Origin: Solicoccozyma terricola | Lineage: Eukaryota; Basidiomycota; Tremellomycetes; Filobasidiales; Piskurozymaceae | Length of the DNA: 64,000 bases | Assembly (NCBI GenBank): GCA_001600875.1 | Contig: BCLD01000013.1 | Coordinates: 829,748-893,747 of the forward strand | Direction: 5' to 3' | Shown: piece after piece, positions 37,668 to 48,721 of the stretch | How the letters are laid out: each line of letters opens with the position of its first letter | Position numbering within the stretch: the stretch's first letter is position 1 | Notes under the pieces: generated by a model | What the model was told of the DNA's origin: nothing | The model's input: only the letters and a program-made list of their open reading frames with translations | Databases searched by the model: none | Position numbers and translations under genes: made by a program

Positions 37668-38469
37668 GGTGGTGTATGTGGATGGAGAGGGGGGAGGGGA
37701 ATGACAGTTGAGAGGTGGAATGTGGGGGTTGACGAACGAGATGTGTGTGGATGGCTTGCTGGTCTGATACTTGTAGGGGGCCCGAAATGGTGCGGATGCA
37801 GCAGCTGAGTGATGCTGAGCAACGCTTGATTGCTCATTCCATGTCGTCTTTCGTGCTTTTTGCATCCAGCTGAGACATCCAGCTGACATCCAACTGACCG
37901 CGGTGGAGGTGGAGGCAGATCTAATGCTTGCTAATGGCCACGTGTCGGTGGCGAGGGGGCGATCCCTCGGGGGCGATCATCGCACGTGACCGCCACCATG
38001 CACCCCTCCGGCCATAACAATGAGGTGTAATTCGGTGCTCGGTTATCTAGAGGCCCGGCCGGGGAACAGGTGGATGATAAGGTTGGAAGCGGCTGCTCTA
38101 TCATTCGACGGGGCAGCGCCGGATGGACGGCTCGAATTGCCACCAATCCCACATTGTTCCGGGGACTGCTGCAAATTCGGATGCATCAAAGCCAGATTCT
38201 CTATTTCCTCTTGAGCCGCACCCAATGGTCACAAGATTCCGACGTTGTTTCCGCCACTGATATTCGAACCTTGCGCTGTGGCACCCGCAATATATATGTG
38301 TTCGTATGTGAACCGCTCGTTCACAGAGCCTCGCGAAAGGCCCTCCCTGTCCGCTTTGCAACTCTCTCGCAATCGCAAAAGACCGCTATTGACCCACCAT
38401 CAACGCTCCCCAGCCTCCAACTTGGAAGCGCTTCTTTTACAACACCAGTTGGCCAGATCAGAAGCAGTC
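37668..38469. other. Divergent promoter region, DHA1 transporter and PEP synthase
   Basis: 802 bp with no recognisable gene. The PEP synthase reading frame extends upstream to 38245, but a TATATAT element at 38291-38297 places transcription start inside that extension. Confidence 0.5.
38291..38297 (+). promoter_or_regulatory. TATA-like element of the PEP synthase gene
   Basis: TATATAT about 180 bp before the ATG at 38470, suggesting the transferred gene acquired a eukaryotic promoter. Confidence 0.35.
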
Positions 38470-40851
38470 ATGAACGACCCCAACGTGATGTGGTTCGACG
38501 AAATAGGTATGGCGGACGTCCCTCAGGTGGGCGGTAAGAACGCCTCGCTCGGGGAAATGACTTCCTCACTCAAATCCCACGGCGTGCGAGTCCCGGATGG
38601 CTTTGCCACGACCGCTTCAGCCTACCGGGCGTTCCTTGACGCAAATAACATTACCTCGGTCATTCGCGAGCAGATTCTCGGATACAGGGCAGGGGAGATA
38701 TCTTTGCGCTCAACGGGGGCCGCTATCCGTGAGCTGTTTCTTGACAGCGAGTTCCCCAACGAGATTGCAAAGTCCATCCGCGGCTGCTATCGTCAGCTAG
38801 TCGAACGCTCGGGGCTCCAACGGCTCTCTGTCGCTGTCCGCAGTAGCGCCACAGCGGAAGACCTACCGGATGCCAGCTTTGCTGGCCAGCAGGAGACGTT
38901 CCTGAATATCACAGGTGAACGCGAGCTGATGGATGCATGCCGCCGTTGCTATGCATCCCTATTTACGGACAGGGCAATCAGCTACCGGGAAATGAAGGGC
39001 TTTGATCATCTCGACGTAGCACTCTCCATTGGTGTTCAGCGTATGGTCCGGTCTGACATCGGCGCCTCCGGCGTGATGTTCTCCATCGATCCTGACTCTG
39101 GTTTCCCGCGCGCTGCAGTGATCAGCGCAGCCTGGGGGCTTGGGGAGACTGTGGTGCAGGGGAGTATCAACCCTGACAAGTACGTTGTCTTCAAACCCCT
39201 CCTTGCTAAGGTGGGCATCCTCCCCATCGTCGAAAAGAACATCGGCTCCAAGGCCCAGAAGTTGATCTACAGCCAAGGCGGGAGTGCGCGGACATGCACC
39301 GTGGACACTTCAGCCGCAGAACGGCAGTCCTTTGTGCTGCAGGACTCTGAGATTCTTGCCCTAGCGCGTTGGGCAGTGTTGGTGGAGGACCACTACCGAA
39401 GGCCCATGGACATGGAATGGGCACGGGATGGCGAGTCGGGGGAGTTGTTTATGGTCCAGGCCCGGCCTGAAACCGTGCATGCACTCAGGAGTGCAAGCAG
39501 GTTCACCGTACATCACCTCCGCGGCACAGGAAAGGTGCTGGCCTATGGAGCGGCAATAGGTGACTCAATAGCACAAGGAACGACCTGCATCATCCGCAGC
39601 ACCAAGGACATTGCTAACTTTCGGGAAGGCACCATCCTGGTTACCGAAATGACGGACCCCGACTGGGTACCTGTGATGCAAAAAGCCGCGGGCATCATCA
39701 CTGATCATGGGGGCGCCACTAGCCATGCAGCCATCGTCAGCCGAGAATTGGGAGTTCCTGCCGTCGTTGGAACTGGCAACGCTACCACTGCACTGTCTGA
39801 AAACCAAACCGTCACGTTGTCCTGCGCAGAAGGTGACCAAGGGCGTGTGTATGAAGGAAAATTAGCCTTTGATACGGAAGAAGTGGACCTCGGTCAGCTG
39901 CCTCGGACACGCACCGCCATGATGGTGAACATGGCCAATCCGGGGGCTGCATTCCAGTGGTGGCGCCTCCCCGCCGACGGCGTTGGGCTTGCCCGTATGG
40001 AATTCATCATCAGCAACCTTATCCGGGTCCACCCAATGGCCCTTGTCCATCCGGAACGGGTCACCAATGAAAAAGACGCTGCGCAGATTCGAGAACTGAC
40101 CGGCCGCTACGCAAACCCAAAGGACTTTTTCGTCGACGTACTCTCCCTTGGCATTGCAAAGATCGCCGCTTCGTATCATCCTCACCCCGCCATCGTCAGG
40201 CTCAGTGATTTCAAGACTAACGAATATGCCCATCTCGTGGGGGGAGCTCCGTTTGAGCTTCCAGAGGATAACCCTATGATCGGATTCCGTGGCGCTTCAC
40301 GCTACTATGATGACCGTTACCGGGAGGGATTTGCCTTGGAATGTGCGGCGCTCAAACGGGTACGGGAAACCATCGGCTTCACCAACGTCATTGTAATGGT
40401 GCCGTTCTGCCGGACACTGGAGGAAGCGGACCGTGTTCTAAGAGTCATGGGCGAGAATGGACTGAAGCGCGGTGAGAACGGCCTGCAGGTTTACATGATG
40501 TGCGAGATTCCATCAAACGTCATCCTGGCAGAGAAGTTTGCACTCAAATTCGACGGCTTCTCCATTGGCTCAAATGATCTCACTCAGCTCGTCCTCGGCG
40601 TGGACCGAGACTCGGCACAGCTAGCGTCCCTTTTCGATGAACGTGACGAAGCCGTTACTGCCATGATCAGCGACGCCATCCACAAGGCACACTCATCCGG
40701 CATCAAGATCGGGATCTGTGGACAGGGTCCCAGCAACCACCCCGACTTTGCGGCATTCTTGGTGGGCAAGGGAATTGACTCCATATCGCTCAACCCGGAT
40801 AGCTACTTGAAGACGGTTGGAATAATCGCCGGCGTGGAAAGGTCCACCTGA
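38470..40851 (+). CDS. ppsA: Phosphoenolpyruvate synthase, bacterial type, intronless
   Basis: Converts pyruvate + ATP + water to PEP + AMP + phosphate. 793 aa, like E. coli PpsA (792), in a single exon. ATP-grasp N-domain with DVPQVGGKNASLGEM, VRSSATAEDLPDASFAGQQE (about 123) and RPMDMEWA; swivelling domain with phospho-His motif GGATSHAAIVSRELGVPAVVG (about 414); C-terminal TIM barrel with MCEIPSNVILAEKF, SIGSNDLTQLVLGVDRDS and GICGQGPSNHPDF (catalytic Cys about 748). This is PpsA rather than PPDK or rifampicin phosphotransferase. The start is the first ATG after the TATA element and begins the bacterial alignment. Eukaryotic neighbours average an intron every 100-200 nt, so 2.4 kb without one points to transfer from bacteria. 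Confidence 0.95.
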   Translation: MNDPNVMWFDEIGMADVPQVGGKNASLGEMTSSLKSHGVRVPDGFATTASAYRAFLDANNITSVIREQILGYRAGEISLRSTGAAIRELFLDSEFPNEIAKSIRGCYRQLVERSGLQRLSVAVRSSATAEDLPDASFAGQQETFLNITGERELMDACRRCYASLFTDRAISYREMKGFDHLDVALSIGVQRMVRSDIGASGVMFSIDPDSGFPRAAVISAAWGLGETVVQGSINPDKYVVFKPLLAKVGILPIVEKNIGSKAQKLIYSQGGSARTCTVDTSAAERQSFVLQDSEILALARWAVLVEDHYRRPMDMEWARDGESGELFMVQARPETVHALRSASRFTVHHLRGTGKVLAYGAAIGDSIAQGTTCIIRSTKDIANFREGTILVTEMTDPDWVPVMQKAAGIITDHGGATSHAAIVSRELGVPAVVGTGNATTALSENQTVTLSCAEGDQGRVYEGKLAFDTEEVDLGQLPRTRTAMMVNMANPGAAFQWWRLPADGVGLARMEFIISNLIRVHPMALVHPERVTNEKDAAQIRELTGRYANPKDFFVDVLSLGIAKIAASYHPHPAIVRLSDFKTNEYAHLVGGAPFELPEDNPMIGFRGASRYYDDRYREGFALECAALKRVRETIGFTNVIVMVPFCRTLEEADRVLRVMGENGLKRGENGLQVYMMCEIPSNVILAEKFALKFDGFSIGSNDLTQLVLGVDRDSAQLASLFDERDEAVTAMISDAIHKAHSSGIKIGICGQGPSNHPDFAAFLVGKGIDSISLNPDSYLKTVGIIAGVERST

Positions 40852-41465
40852 TCGCAACTTGTTTCACAGTTTGAGAAGCCTTTGGGATGGCCAGTAGGTA
40901 ATCTAGACTTACGAGGCCATTTCGACTAGCGAGGTGATCCAGTTGCTTGTTTTTGACTAAATGCCCACATTTTCATTCTTGCCTGGTCTGGCCAGGCAGA
41001 CGAGTTTCGGACTTTGGAAAGAGACAGGCAATTTCCTCAAGAATAGCCCTTTCACACTCATCATTCTTCTCTTCTTCGAGGTATATCGGTACTACCCGTG
41101 ATTCAAAGCACAAGATATGCGCAGTGTCTGCCATGATTATCATCGCATCGCGATCCTGATTCCACTGAACTCGTTCCCTTGAAGGTTAAATCCCAAAGTC
41201 TACTCTTTCAGGCTAACACTTTCTGTATCACACAAACAACCTCCCTTTGTTTGAGAAGCGCCTGGAAATGCTAGTATCAAGACACAGTCAGCGCAACGAT
41301 GCAGCCTCCATGAGATTACTCCCTCTGTCCGGAAGAGTTAACGTGGAAGCTTCCAAAGCAGTGCCTAACGTTGGAGCTGGACTTTGGCAATCATGTTCCG
41401 AAGTAGGAGCTTAAACTGGATTTAAAAGGTTTACGGTCACCTCTTTATTGGTATAACGTACAAAT
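40852..41465. other. Intergenic
   Basis: AT-richer than the flanking genes; no coding or RNA signature recognised. Confidence 0.5.
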
Positions 41466-42363
41466 TCACAGACCAATTACGTTCAGAATTACACTATAGG
41501 GGAAAAGGTCAATGAAAGGCCGAGAGCGTTCGGCACGCCGATGCTGTTGGTGGCAGCTGGTCGACGACTGTAATATAATGCCGAGTTCGATAGGTGCTGT
41601 GCCCCCGAATTGGCAAGATTGAGCGTCGCTCGCCGTGGTAGAGTCGCACCTGGGACAAAACCTCAAGGTGAGACTGGATTCTTGAATGGTTCAGACAAAG
41701 TCGCTAGACCAGGAGAGAATTCATTTGGTATGGTTGTGTAAGTGGGTGGTGAAAGCTCAGAAGAATGATCTCGTGGAGTAGCACCTTCTTGTTCCGTTGC
41801 CGAGGAAGGTGATCGTGATTGCGATTCTGATGTAGTAGGTGATTGAGATGAAGCTCTTGAACTTGAAATATGCGTCTCCGTTGTATAACTGGAGGACCCA
41901 GAGCTCATCGATTCCCGGGATAAAAGACCTAGCGATGCTTCCGAACCAGGCAGGGAAGCCAGGATTGCATTTGGCGGAGCAGTCGGTTGAAGTCCTGCTG
42001 TTCCTTGTTTGGATTGACCATCACGACCTCGATAGATGTCGTCACAGTACATCCTGGCGGCACACAGACGAGACCCTTAGTGACTTTATGCTCACCGCCT
42101 GAGAAAATGAACTCAACTCTCACGCATCACTACTCTTCAACCGTTTCTCACACGCCATGCACAATTCCGGCTGTGAAATAGTATTTGCAGATATCTGGGC
42201 CATGGGTCCTAGTTGATGTTCGGTTAAGATTGAGCTCAGAATGCAAGGTGCGGCGTTTGGAATGAAAGATAGGATGGTTGGCATCGAAGGGAGGAGTGGT
42301 TTCACTGTTGCCTAGAGTGAGCATCAAGGAAGTACTGAATATAGTCGAGAACCATGATTGCAA
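41466..42363 (-). CDS. Unclear Ser-rich protein with a PPxY motif (arrestin-like hint)
   Basis: One minus-strand frame (about 42052-41666) is Ser/Thr/Pro-rich and contains SPPTYTTIP, a PPxY site that could bind an Rsp5-type WW domain. A segment upstream reads GEHKVTKGLVCVPPGCTV (about 42089-42035), which resembles the G-x-V-x-V-P strand of arrestin-related adaptors. I could not splice these and the still earlier piece HSELNLNRTSTRTHG into one frame, so exon structure, both ends and the arrestin idea are tentative. A 16-nt A run follows at about 42523-42538. Confidence 0.3.
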
Positions 42364-43047
42364 TCTGGTTCAGAAGCTCGTGGACGTGTTTGCGAACGGG
42401 GTGTAAACGGAAATGAAGACGTACAGCTTTCCAACCATTCTTACCACCCAAACCTGCTGCCTTAGTCAACACTCAACATGTATCTCCGAAATACGATCCC
42501 GCCACTGGGTCCCGGAAATCCAAAAAAAAAAAAAAAAAGAAACCGCCCCTGCTGGATGCAAATGGGGATGCAACAAATGTGGACGAAACATATAGCTCCA
42601 CGGGGGATATCCGGGAGCACGCTGTGTGAAGTGACCCATTAACACATTCGCCGTCTGTTGTGAAAGACGACTGGTGCAGCTGACGCGATGTGTCGGTGGG
42701 GGCGTCCTGGGGAGGAGACGGGGAGCTGGCTTCAGTTCGCCACTGCAGTAACAGCGACTCGAATCTGATGAGCCCATTGTAGTGGCAGAAACCATGCGCA
42801 ATCTAGGATCCAGCCAGGGTTAGAGAGGTCGGGGCCAAGTGAAACATGAGTATCCGGTTGTTTGTCCAAAAGGCCGTTTGGTCCGCACACAAGGAGGGAT
42901 ACATACGATTCCGCGTTGGTAACTGATTCCGCCCTCCAAGAGTCGTCGCCACTCACTCAAATACCTGCCAGCATGTTCATCCTACATGTCCCACCCCATC
43001 AACACTCGTCTTCTATCATCACTTGGTTATTTCATTAGCGAAACAAG

Positions 43048-44435
43048 ATGATCAATGCAGGACCCCGCCTCGTCGCAATTGTTACAGGTACTAAACCTGC
43101 GAGTGCAATTCGACACAGAGTATGACGCTCACGTTAGATATGTGATGAAACAGGTGCATCATCGGGAATCGGTCTTAATTTGACGAAAGCTCTGCTTGGC
43201 AAAGGGTATGGTGACTGCACTATCTTGTATGTGACTCTCCGCTAACGGATCTTCCCGGACAGTTGCTTCGTCATGATGCTTGATCGCAATGCCGCCGCTG
43301 GCGAAAGGCTAGCGAAAGAGTTCAATTCTTTCGAGCCCAAGTGAGTCGAGCGGGAGCATCTTTCGTGTACCCCTGACATTGAGTCCACATCTTGCGCTCA
43401 ATCACCTACAGCTCAGCGTCCTTTGCTCAACTAGATGTCACTGACAAGGTGGCCACGAAGAGTCTGCTCGACAAGATTGTCCGCGAACACGGCCGCATTG
43501 ACTACTGTGAGGCAGGATTTTTTCCTTTTCTCCAATGGAAGATGTCCACATGCGGAGTGCTGACGCTTACATATAACTGTTTTGGACGTAGTTTTCCCCA
43601 ACGCTGGTATAGCTGAGGTCCAGTTCATCCCAAATGCTCGTCTGGACACCTTCAACAAGGAACGACTCATTGAACCCAACCTCACCACACTTGAGGTCGA
43701 TCTTATCGCACCCATCTATTCTTCTGGACTTGTAATTCAACATATGCGAAAGCAGGAAATCAACTCCACAGGTTTTAGAGGGAAGATCATCTGCACAGCC
43801 AGTATCTTGTGAGTTACGGGGCTTTCTCCTGCGAAAGGAAATTTCACACGAAATCTATCATGTGGGTTTAGGGGGCTATTCCCTTCTGCCGGCCTTCCCC
43901 TATACACTACGTCCAAATTTGGACTCAACGGATTCGTGCGAGCTATGGGAGAGTGGCTGCCAGAGGAAGGTATCACCATGAACTCGGGTAAGGCAGAAAA
44001 GCGTTCAACAGGATGTTGAGTCAGTGCTGATGGGGGTCATAAATGACTGCAGTGTGTCCGGCATTGACTCGTAAGTGCTTAAACCCGATCCATTCACCAT
44101 CCATCTGCCTGAACTCCGATCGGACAGCCACCGGCATTGTCGCAAAGGAAGTTTTTGATGGTTTTGGCAAGTCGCTCACGCCGATGGAGACGGTGATTGA
44201 GGCGTTTATGAGGTGCTGTGAGACGTCCGTTTCTGGTGAGTTGGTGCACCGGAGCAGCATGTGAATCGGAGAGTCGTTTTCATGACCATGGTCTCATATT
44301 CAAGGCAAGAACTTCCTGGCAACAGTCAACGGTGTCGCAGAAGCACAGACAATCAAGGCCGAAACGGCAAACTGTCAAGCCGACGTTGATTATCTGAATG
44401 ATTTTATGCGCCTGGTACCTGATGGCACTGAGTGA
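43048..44435 (+). CDS. Short-chain dehydrogenase/reductase
   Basis: NAD(P)-dependent oxidoreductase of the 15-hydroxyprostaglandin dehydrogenase-like group. Nine exons: 43048-43087, 43154-43205, 43263-43340, 43412-43506, 43592-43808, 43872-43987, 44053-44070, 44128-44235, 44305-44435; 855 nt, 284 aa. Cofactor motif TGASSGIG (spliced across intron 1), QLDVTD, FPNAGIAE (NNAG equivalent), the active-site YTTSKFGLNGF (Y-x-x-x-K) and VCPALTPT after it. An 18-nt exon encodes VCPALT. Substrate unknown. Confidence 0.92.
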
Positions 44436-44713
44436 GAAGTCCCGGATATGTCGACGGAGCGAATAGGGTAACTCGTCCGCCCATAATCTGGTTTATGAAA
44501 CAACTTGCGTCATGAGAGACACCGCTGGACAGAGAATTTGCGTCAAATGTGGTGATTTTACACTCTAGGCAGTGAACTCGGCGTATCTATGGCCAAAGCA
44601 AGTTCGTTCTTGGTATAATCCGGATCAAATGAGGTGATTATACCGTCCAGCTCTTTGTTCTAAGCAAGTTTGTAATTGTGGTATCTTAGTCCCAAATTCA
44701 CAGTAATTTAAGC

Positions 44714-44727
44714 CAGGGTTAGGGTTA
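44714..44727 (+). repeat. Telomere-like motif (TTAGGG sense)
   Basis: CAGGGTTAGGGTTA, followed by TGGGG. Inverted partner at 45829-45842. Confidence 0.7.
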
Positions 44728-45828
44728 TGGGGTAAGAGTCCTAGGAAGTAAAGGGTCCCCGGCGGGGATACGGATGGTATTTTAGTTTTGCATTTCAAAG
44801 CCGTACGGTGGTTGACGTTGAGCTACACAAATCTCTACCGATGTAGGTGGGGTAGGGTGTACAGCGCCGGTTATATTGTATCACTCTTGGTTGGAGGGTA
44901 GTCAGTAATATCTCCTCTGGCAAGGGATACTGTTGAAAATAAATGGTGGCAAAACTGGGGATGATATTCGGTGATTTCTTTTACATCTCTCGCTCCATAA
45001 CTTGAGAATTATGTGGACCCCGACGAGTTCGCCTCTACCATACTTGCATCCTACCTTATACTGATGCATCCTCCTCGACTGACCCAGACTTGCTGACAGT
45101 GTTACGGACACGTGACCATAAAACCTTATCTTAACACGGCTCATGTACCAAATGACATTTGTGCTCTTCATCTGTTGGCATCTCGATGGAAGTATGCGGC
45201 GCATCACTGCGAGTATTCATTGGGGATGTGTTTGCCTTGAGTGGTTGGTCAATGGGAGAACATGTTGTGATCCGACGTGCCACCCGTGGTCTAAGGTGAA
45301 ATAGTTGTACGATCTGATGTGGTTGCCGGTCAATATTTTTTCTGCGATCGGCTATCGCTCCGTTAGCCCCTTCGCCTTCGTCCTTTTCATCACACTCGTC
45401 AACTCCGATTGCACCAGTTTTTGCGATCGCAATTCTCTGTATGTTCGCGGTGCTCCCGCATCGCCCGTGAAACAGGCTAGCCGGTGATAATCAGAGTTCT
45501 GGACCGAAGCTGGTAGCAAAGGCCTGTAAGCGGGAAGTCGCAAAACAGCGGTTGAGAGTGCTCCTGCGTAAATGCACAATTTTGTTTCCTTCTATGGACC
45601 GGAGAAAACACAGAGGCACCTCAGACCAAGGCCGGTCAAGAAGCTTGCCAACCAGCTATGGCGTTCGCTTTGTTCCGAGAAATGGATGGGATGAGACGAG
45701 GAAACACTGCGTTGAACACTCACCTTCGTGAATGGTGTTTCTGGATTGATATCAGGCTTAGTTCAACCTGTTCCTGAAGGATATGGAATGAAACTATTAG
45801 CCGGGAGGCCTTAGGACTTAGGGGACCC

Positions 45829-45842
45829 TAACCCTAACCCTG
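45829..45842 (-). repeat. Telomere-like motif (CCCTAA sense)
   Basis: TAACCCTAACCCTG, the exact reverse complement of 44714-44727; with it brackets a 1129-bp segment. Confidence 0.7.
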
Positions 45843-46720
45843 TACGGGCGATCATGTGATGTTGGCGTTCACACGGGCTCTGCTTACATTCACCAACTTA
45901 GCATCCTTCTGCTCGATGCGACAGAATCGCCGCTGTGGATCGGCTGGGCTGTCTCGTTGTTTGCCCTCTTGAGCTTGATTTATGTAATTGGAAGTTCTCA
46001 AGGAGGCAAGAAAGTGAGTGTCTCAGCCATTACATTTCATATCGACGTGGTGGATGCTGACAAGTGTCCTCATGCATGCGTAGGTCTTGCGAGAGCCCAT
46101 TCCCAGCATATACCAACCGAAGGTACTCTGGGTTGGCACCGCATCCCGGTTTCAACATGGCCCGGTTCAACATGGCCAAGCTTGTTGCGTCTCAGCCTCA
46201 GTGCTAACTCACAACAGATAGGGTTTGACCGGAGCTTGCTCAGACCTGGCAGTCAAGCGCTGGAATGCCTCTACTATTGCACTGGTCGCGGTTGCCACAT
46301 GTCCACTCGTGAAGGGCACAGTGTTGAATGAGATTTTTTTTCTAATAAACTATTATCGGCATGAACCGGTATGAAGTCATTCGAGTCAGGCCGAATGAAG
46401 AGGTCGAGCCATATGCATGGGCTGCAAGTCCGAAGCAGACAGATCCTTCTTGAAGTTGATACCAGATTAAAAACTTGAAGTTGATACCAAATTGAAAAAG
46501 CCAAACGTGAGGCAGGCAACCAAACTTGCTTGGGGGAATAAGATTCGCATTGCGGGTGGACGGCGGGCTTGCGCAAGTGGCGATGTAGATCGTGCGTGAG
46601 AGTAGATTGTGCTTGATAACGCTGGTCGTTGACTAGCACACAGACGGGGCTTTGAGCAGCGTGGCCAGAGTCGAGTGCTCTATGGGCGATCGGGTGTGAA
46701 TATACTCACGTCTCGCCTCC

Positions 46721-47749
46721 CTATCCGTGGACTTGTGTCCCGCACTCCTGACAGAATTTCGCACCCGGAGTCAAACGATGTCCACAGACGGTGCCGTTCG
46801 TATTGGGGAACCCCGCGGTGTCATCTGCGGCCAATGGAGCATCGTTCGGTGCCCTCGCAAGCTTCTCTCCAGGCGGAACGCCACTTGTAGGAAGGATTTC
46901 ATTGTGGTAATCTGTTTGCCCAGACGGGAGGGCCCTTCGCCAAACCTGATATTCCAGAACGACTCAGCAATCCTCTTCCATCTACTTGTCCGCAAAGTGC
47001 ACTCACTCCTTTGTTTCCAGAATTGCTCTCCCCAATCCCAACGTAGAACAACAAACCGAGGACGACCCACCAAAGAAGCCATCCGAGCCAGGCGAAAGCA
47101 CAGACTGCTCGAAGTTGGTCGCAACCGGAGGCTGTGGACGTCTCATGTCAACCATGAGCTGTTGGAAACATGAAAGGGAGCCCCACAAAAACTTACATTG
47201 ATTACCGAAGGTGTTGCACCCAGCGACCTTGTCAGATACAACAATAGCGGAGGCTATGATCAAACCACATCGAAGGAAGTTCAGTATTCCGAATCTCTCT
47301 GCAATCATCCACCCAACATCCAGGCCCAACACCGCGTCCTCTCCTTGTCTTGCCGCATACTCCCGCTCCGTTTGCACACCCACGACTCTCTAGATGCTCA
47401 CCAAGCCACATGAAGAACATCAAGACCGACCAACAGATATCAACCACGATCCAAGCTCCAGCGCTACTGGTGGCAAAGAGCCTTATCAAAAAGAAGAATG
47501 TCTCGAAGATCAGGGTGAATCCTCCGACGAAAACGATGTAGGGGAGCCATGATGTGCTGAAGCCGGCCCTCTTGACCTACAGGGAATAAGGATGAGAGAT
47601 GAGAGAAAGGGAATGAATGACGGAAAGAATAAAAATGAGCCACCCACATCATGTTCGAGATTGGAAGATAGGCCTAGTGTGATCGCTGCGCATGCGAACA
47701 GAGACAAGGTGCAGATGAAGCGGATCAAGAATGGAGTCGAGTACTTCAT
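46721..47749 (-). CDS. Tetraspan membrane protein with C-terminal zinc ribbon
   Basis: Four hydrophobic segments spread over several exons: FLIRFICTLSLFACAAITLGL; YIVFVGGFTLIFETFFFLI plus WIVVDICWSVLMFFMWL; FLRCGLIIASAIVV; and WLGWLLWWVVLGLLFYVGI. The topology and size resemble MARVEL-domain proteins. The last exon ends in CGHRLTPGAKFCQECGTQ, a zinc-ribbon-like Cys/His cluster, then VHG and stop. The donor of the penultimate intron is uncertain: the best GTGAGT puts the last exon out of frame, whereas a weak GTGCAC three codons on keeps the ribbon in frame. Confidence 0.65.
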
Positions 47750-48721
47750 GATGTGGAATATGTGCAGTTGTGGTTGCCAAGTTCGCGAGATTCTATCCCG
47801 CTCTCTCCCTTATACATCCTGGCATCCTACGGTCCCTTCCCTTCGAGTTGCCAGAGGTTCGAGACCGAACCTCGGAAGCAGCGGTGCGTCTAGTGTCCCA
47901 TCATGTGTCATGTGTTTTAGGATAGCGGTCCCTCTCGTCTCACTAAGTGTGGCGATTTACATATTGCATCCTGAGACAAGGAGTGGTCTCTTCCGTGCTT
48001 CGGGACCGATCTCCCCGAGTCTGCCTAACTGCCGATGGACAGGTGGACTGTTGAATAGAGACGCATCCGGTCATAGGACAATAGGCAACAGGTCTTTTGG
48101 CTCATCCTCCGAGCATAACGGCCATTATGCTCGTTTGCGCAGGCCCCACGCCTCGCTCGCTATGCTTTCGTCACCGTTAGTGTTTTCGATATCAGTGAAT
48201 CTGGGAGAGATACAGAAGAGAGCAAGCCGCTAATTATCCCATCCCATTCCCCATCCCCCTCCATTCCCCAGCGGTCACCCACCCCTATGTGGGGTAGCTC
48301 TGGGGTCATATTCGACTTTCTCCCTATCCTCCGAGCATTTCCTCCAAAATGCCCGTTTGCAGCTCCCGTAAGGATACGACCTTTCTCAGTGTTGCGATTA
48401 GGTGTAAAATGAGATGTAATAATTGTCTGCCCTTCAAACGAAGAAAGGGGAATTCCCTGAAAAGACCTATATACTGAGAGGAACAAAAGAGAGAGCCAGC
48501 TGGTTGGGACAATGACAGAACCATGTCCCACAGGTCAGAGACCTGTTCCAGATGCTATACATGTCTTAAAGCCAAAGAGAAAAGAGAGCAAAAAGAGCCT
48601 ATTGTCGGGAGATGAGAATTTGAGGGGCGAGCTGAAATCACGTGATTTTCAACAAAGGTCAGTTAAACTGGACAACGTTGAGACAACGAGAGTTAATCGT
48701 CATCGACCTCTTCAGGCGAAA
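47750..48721. other. Intergenic with a 20-nt LTR-terminus match
   Basis: No gene recognised. GTAAGGATACGACCTTTCTC at 48370-48389 equals the start of the LTR family found at 54691 and 63359, without further similarity. Confidence 0.4.

Larger units (their letters stand above)
44436..46720. other. Gene-poor interval
   Basis: No complete gene recognised. A possible exon pair on the plus strand near 45936-46120 reads SPLWIGWAVSLFALLSL then VLREPIPSIYQPKVLW, suggesting one membrane helix, but start and end were not found. Telomere-like motifs occur at 44714 and 45829, and a 20-bp direct repeat (GAAGTTGATACCA-type) at about 46451 and 46478. Confidence 0.35.

Noticed and set aside
38245..38469. 75-residue N-terminal extension of PEP synthase as a possible mitochondrial targeting sequence
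   Set aside because: A TATA-like element lies inside it and the bacterial alignment starts at 38470; the extension is more likely an open leader. Not excluded by sequence alone.
38470..40851. Bacterial contamination as the source of the PEP synthase gene
   Set aside because: The gene is continuous with intron-bearing fungal genes on both sides without a gap, and has a TATA-like promoter; still worth a read-depth check.
44714..45842. hAT-type transposon with CAGGG terminal repeats
   Set aside because: No 8-bp target duplication (ATTTAAGC against TACGGGCG) and no transposase frame.
47854..47873. tRNA T-arm-like GAGGTTCGAGACCGAACCTC
   Set aside because: It is a simple 8-bp palindromic hairpin; no acceptor, D or anticodon arms fit around it.
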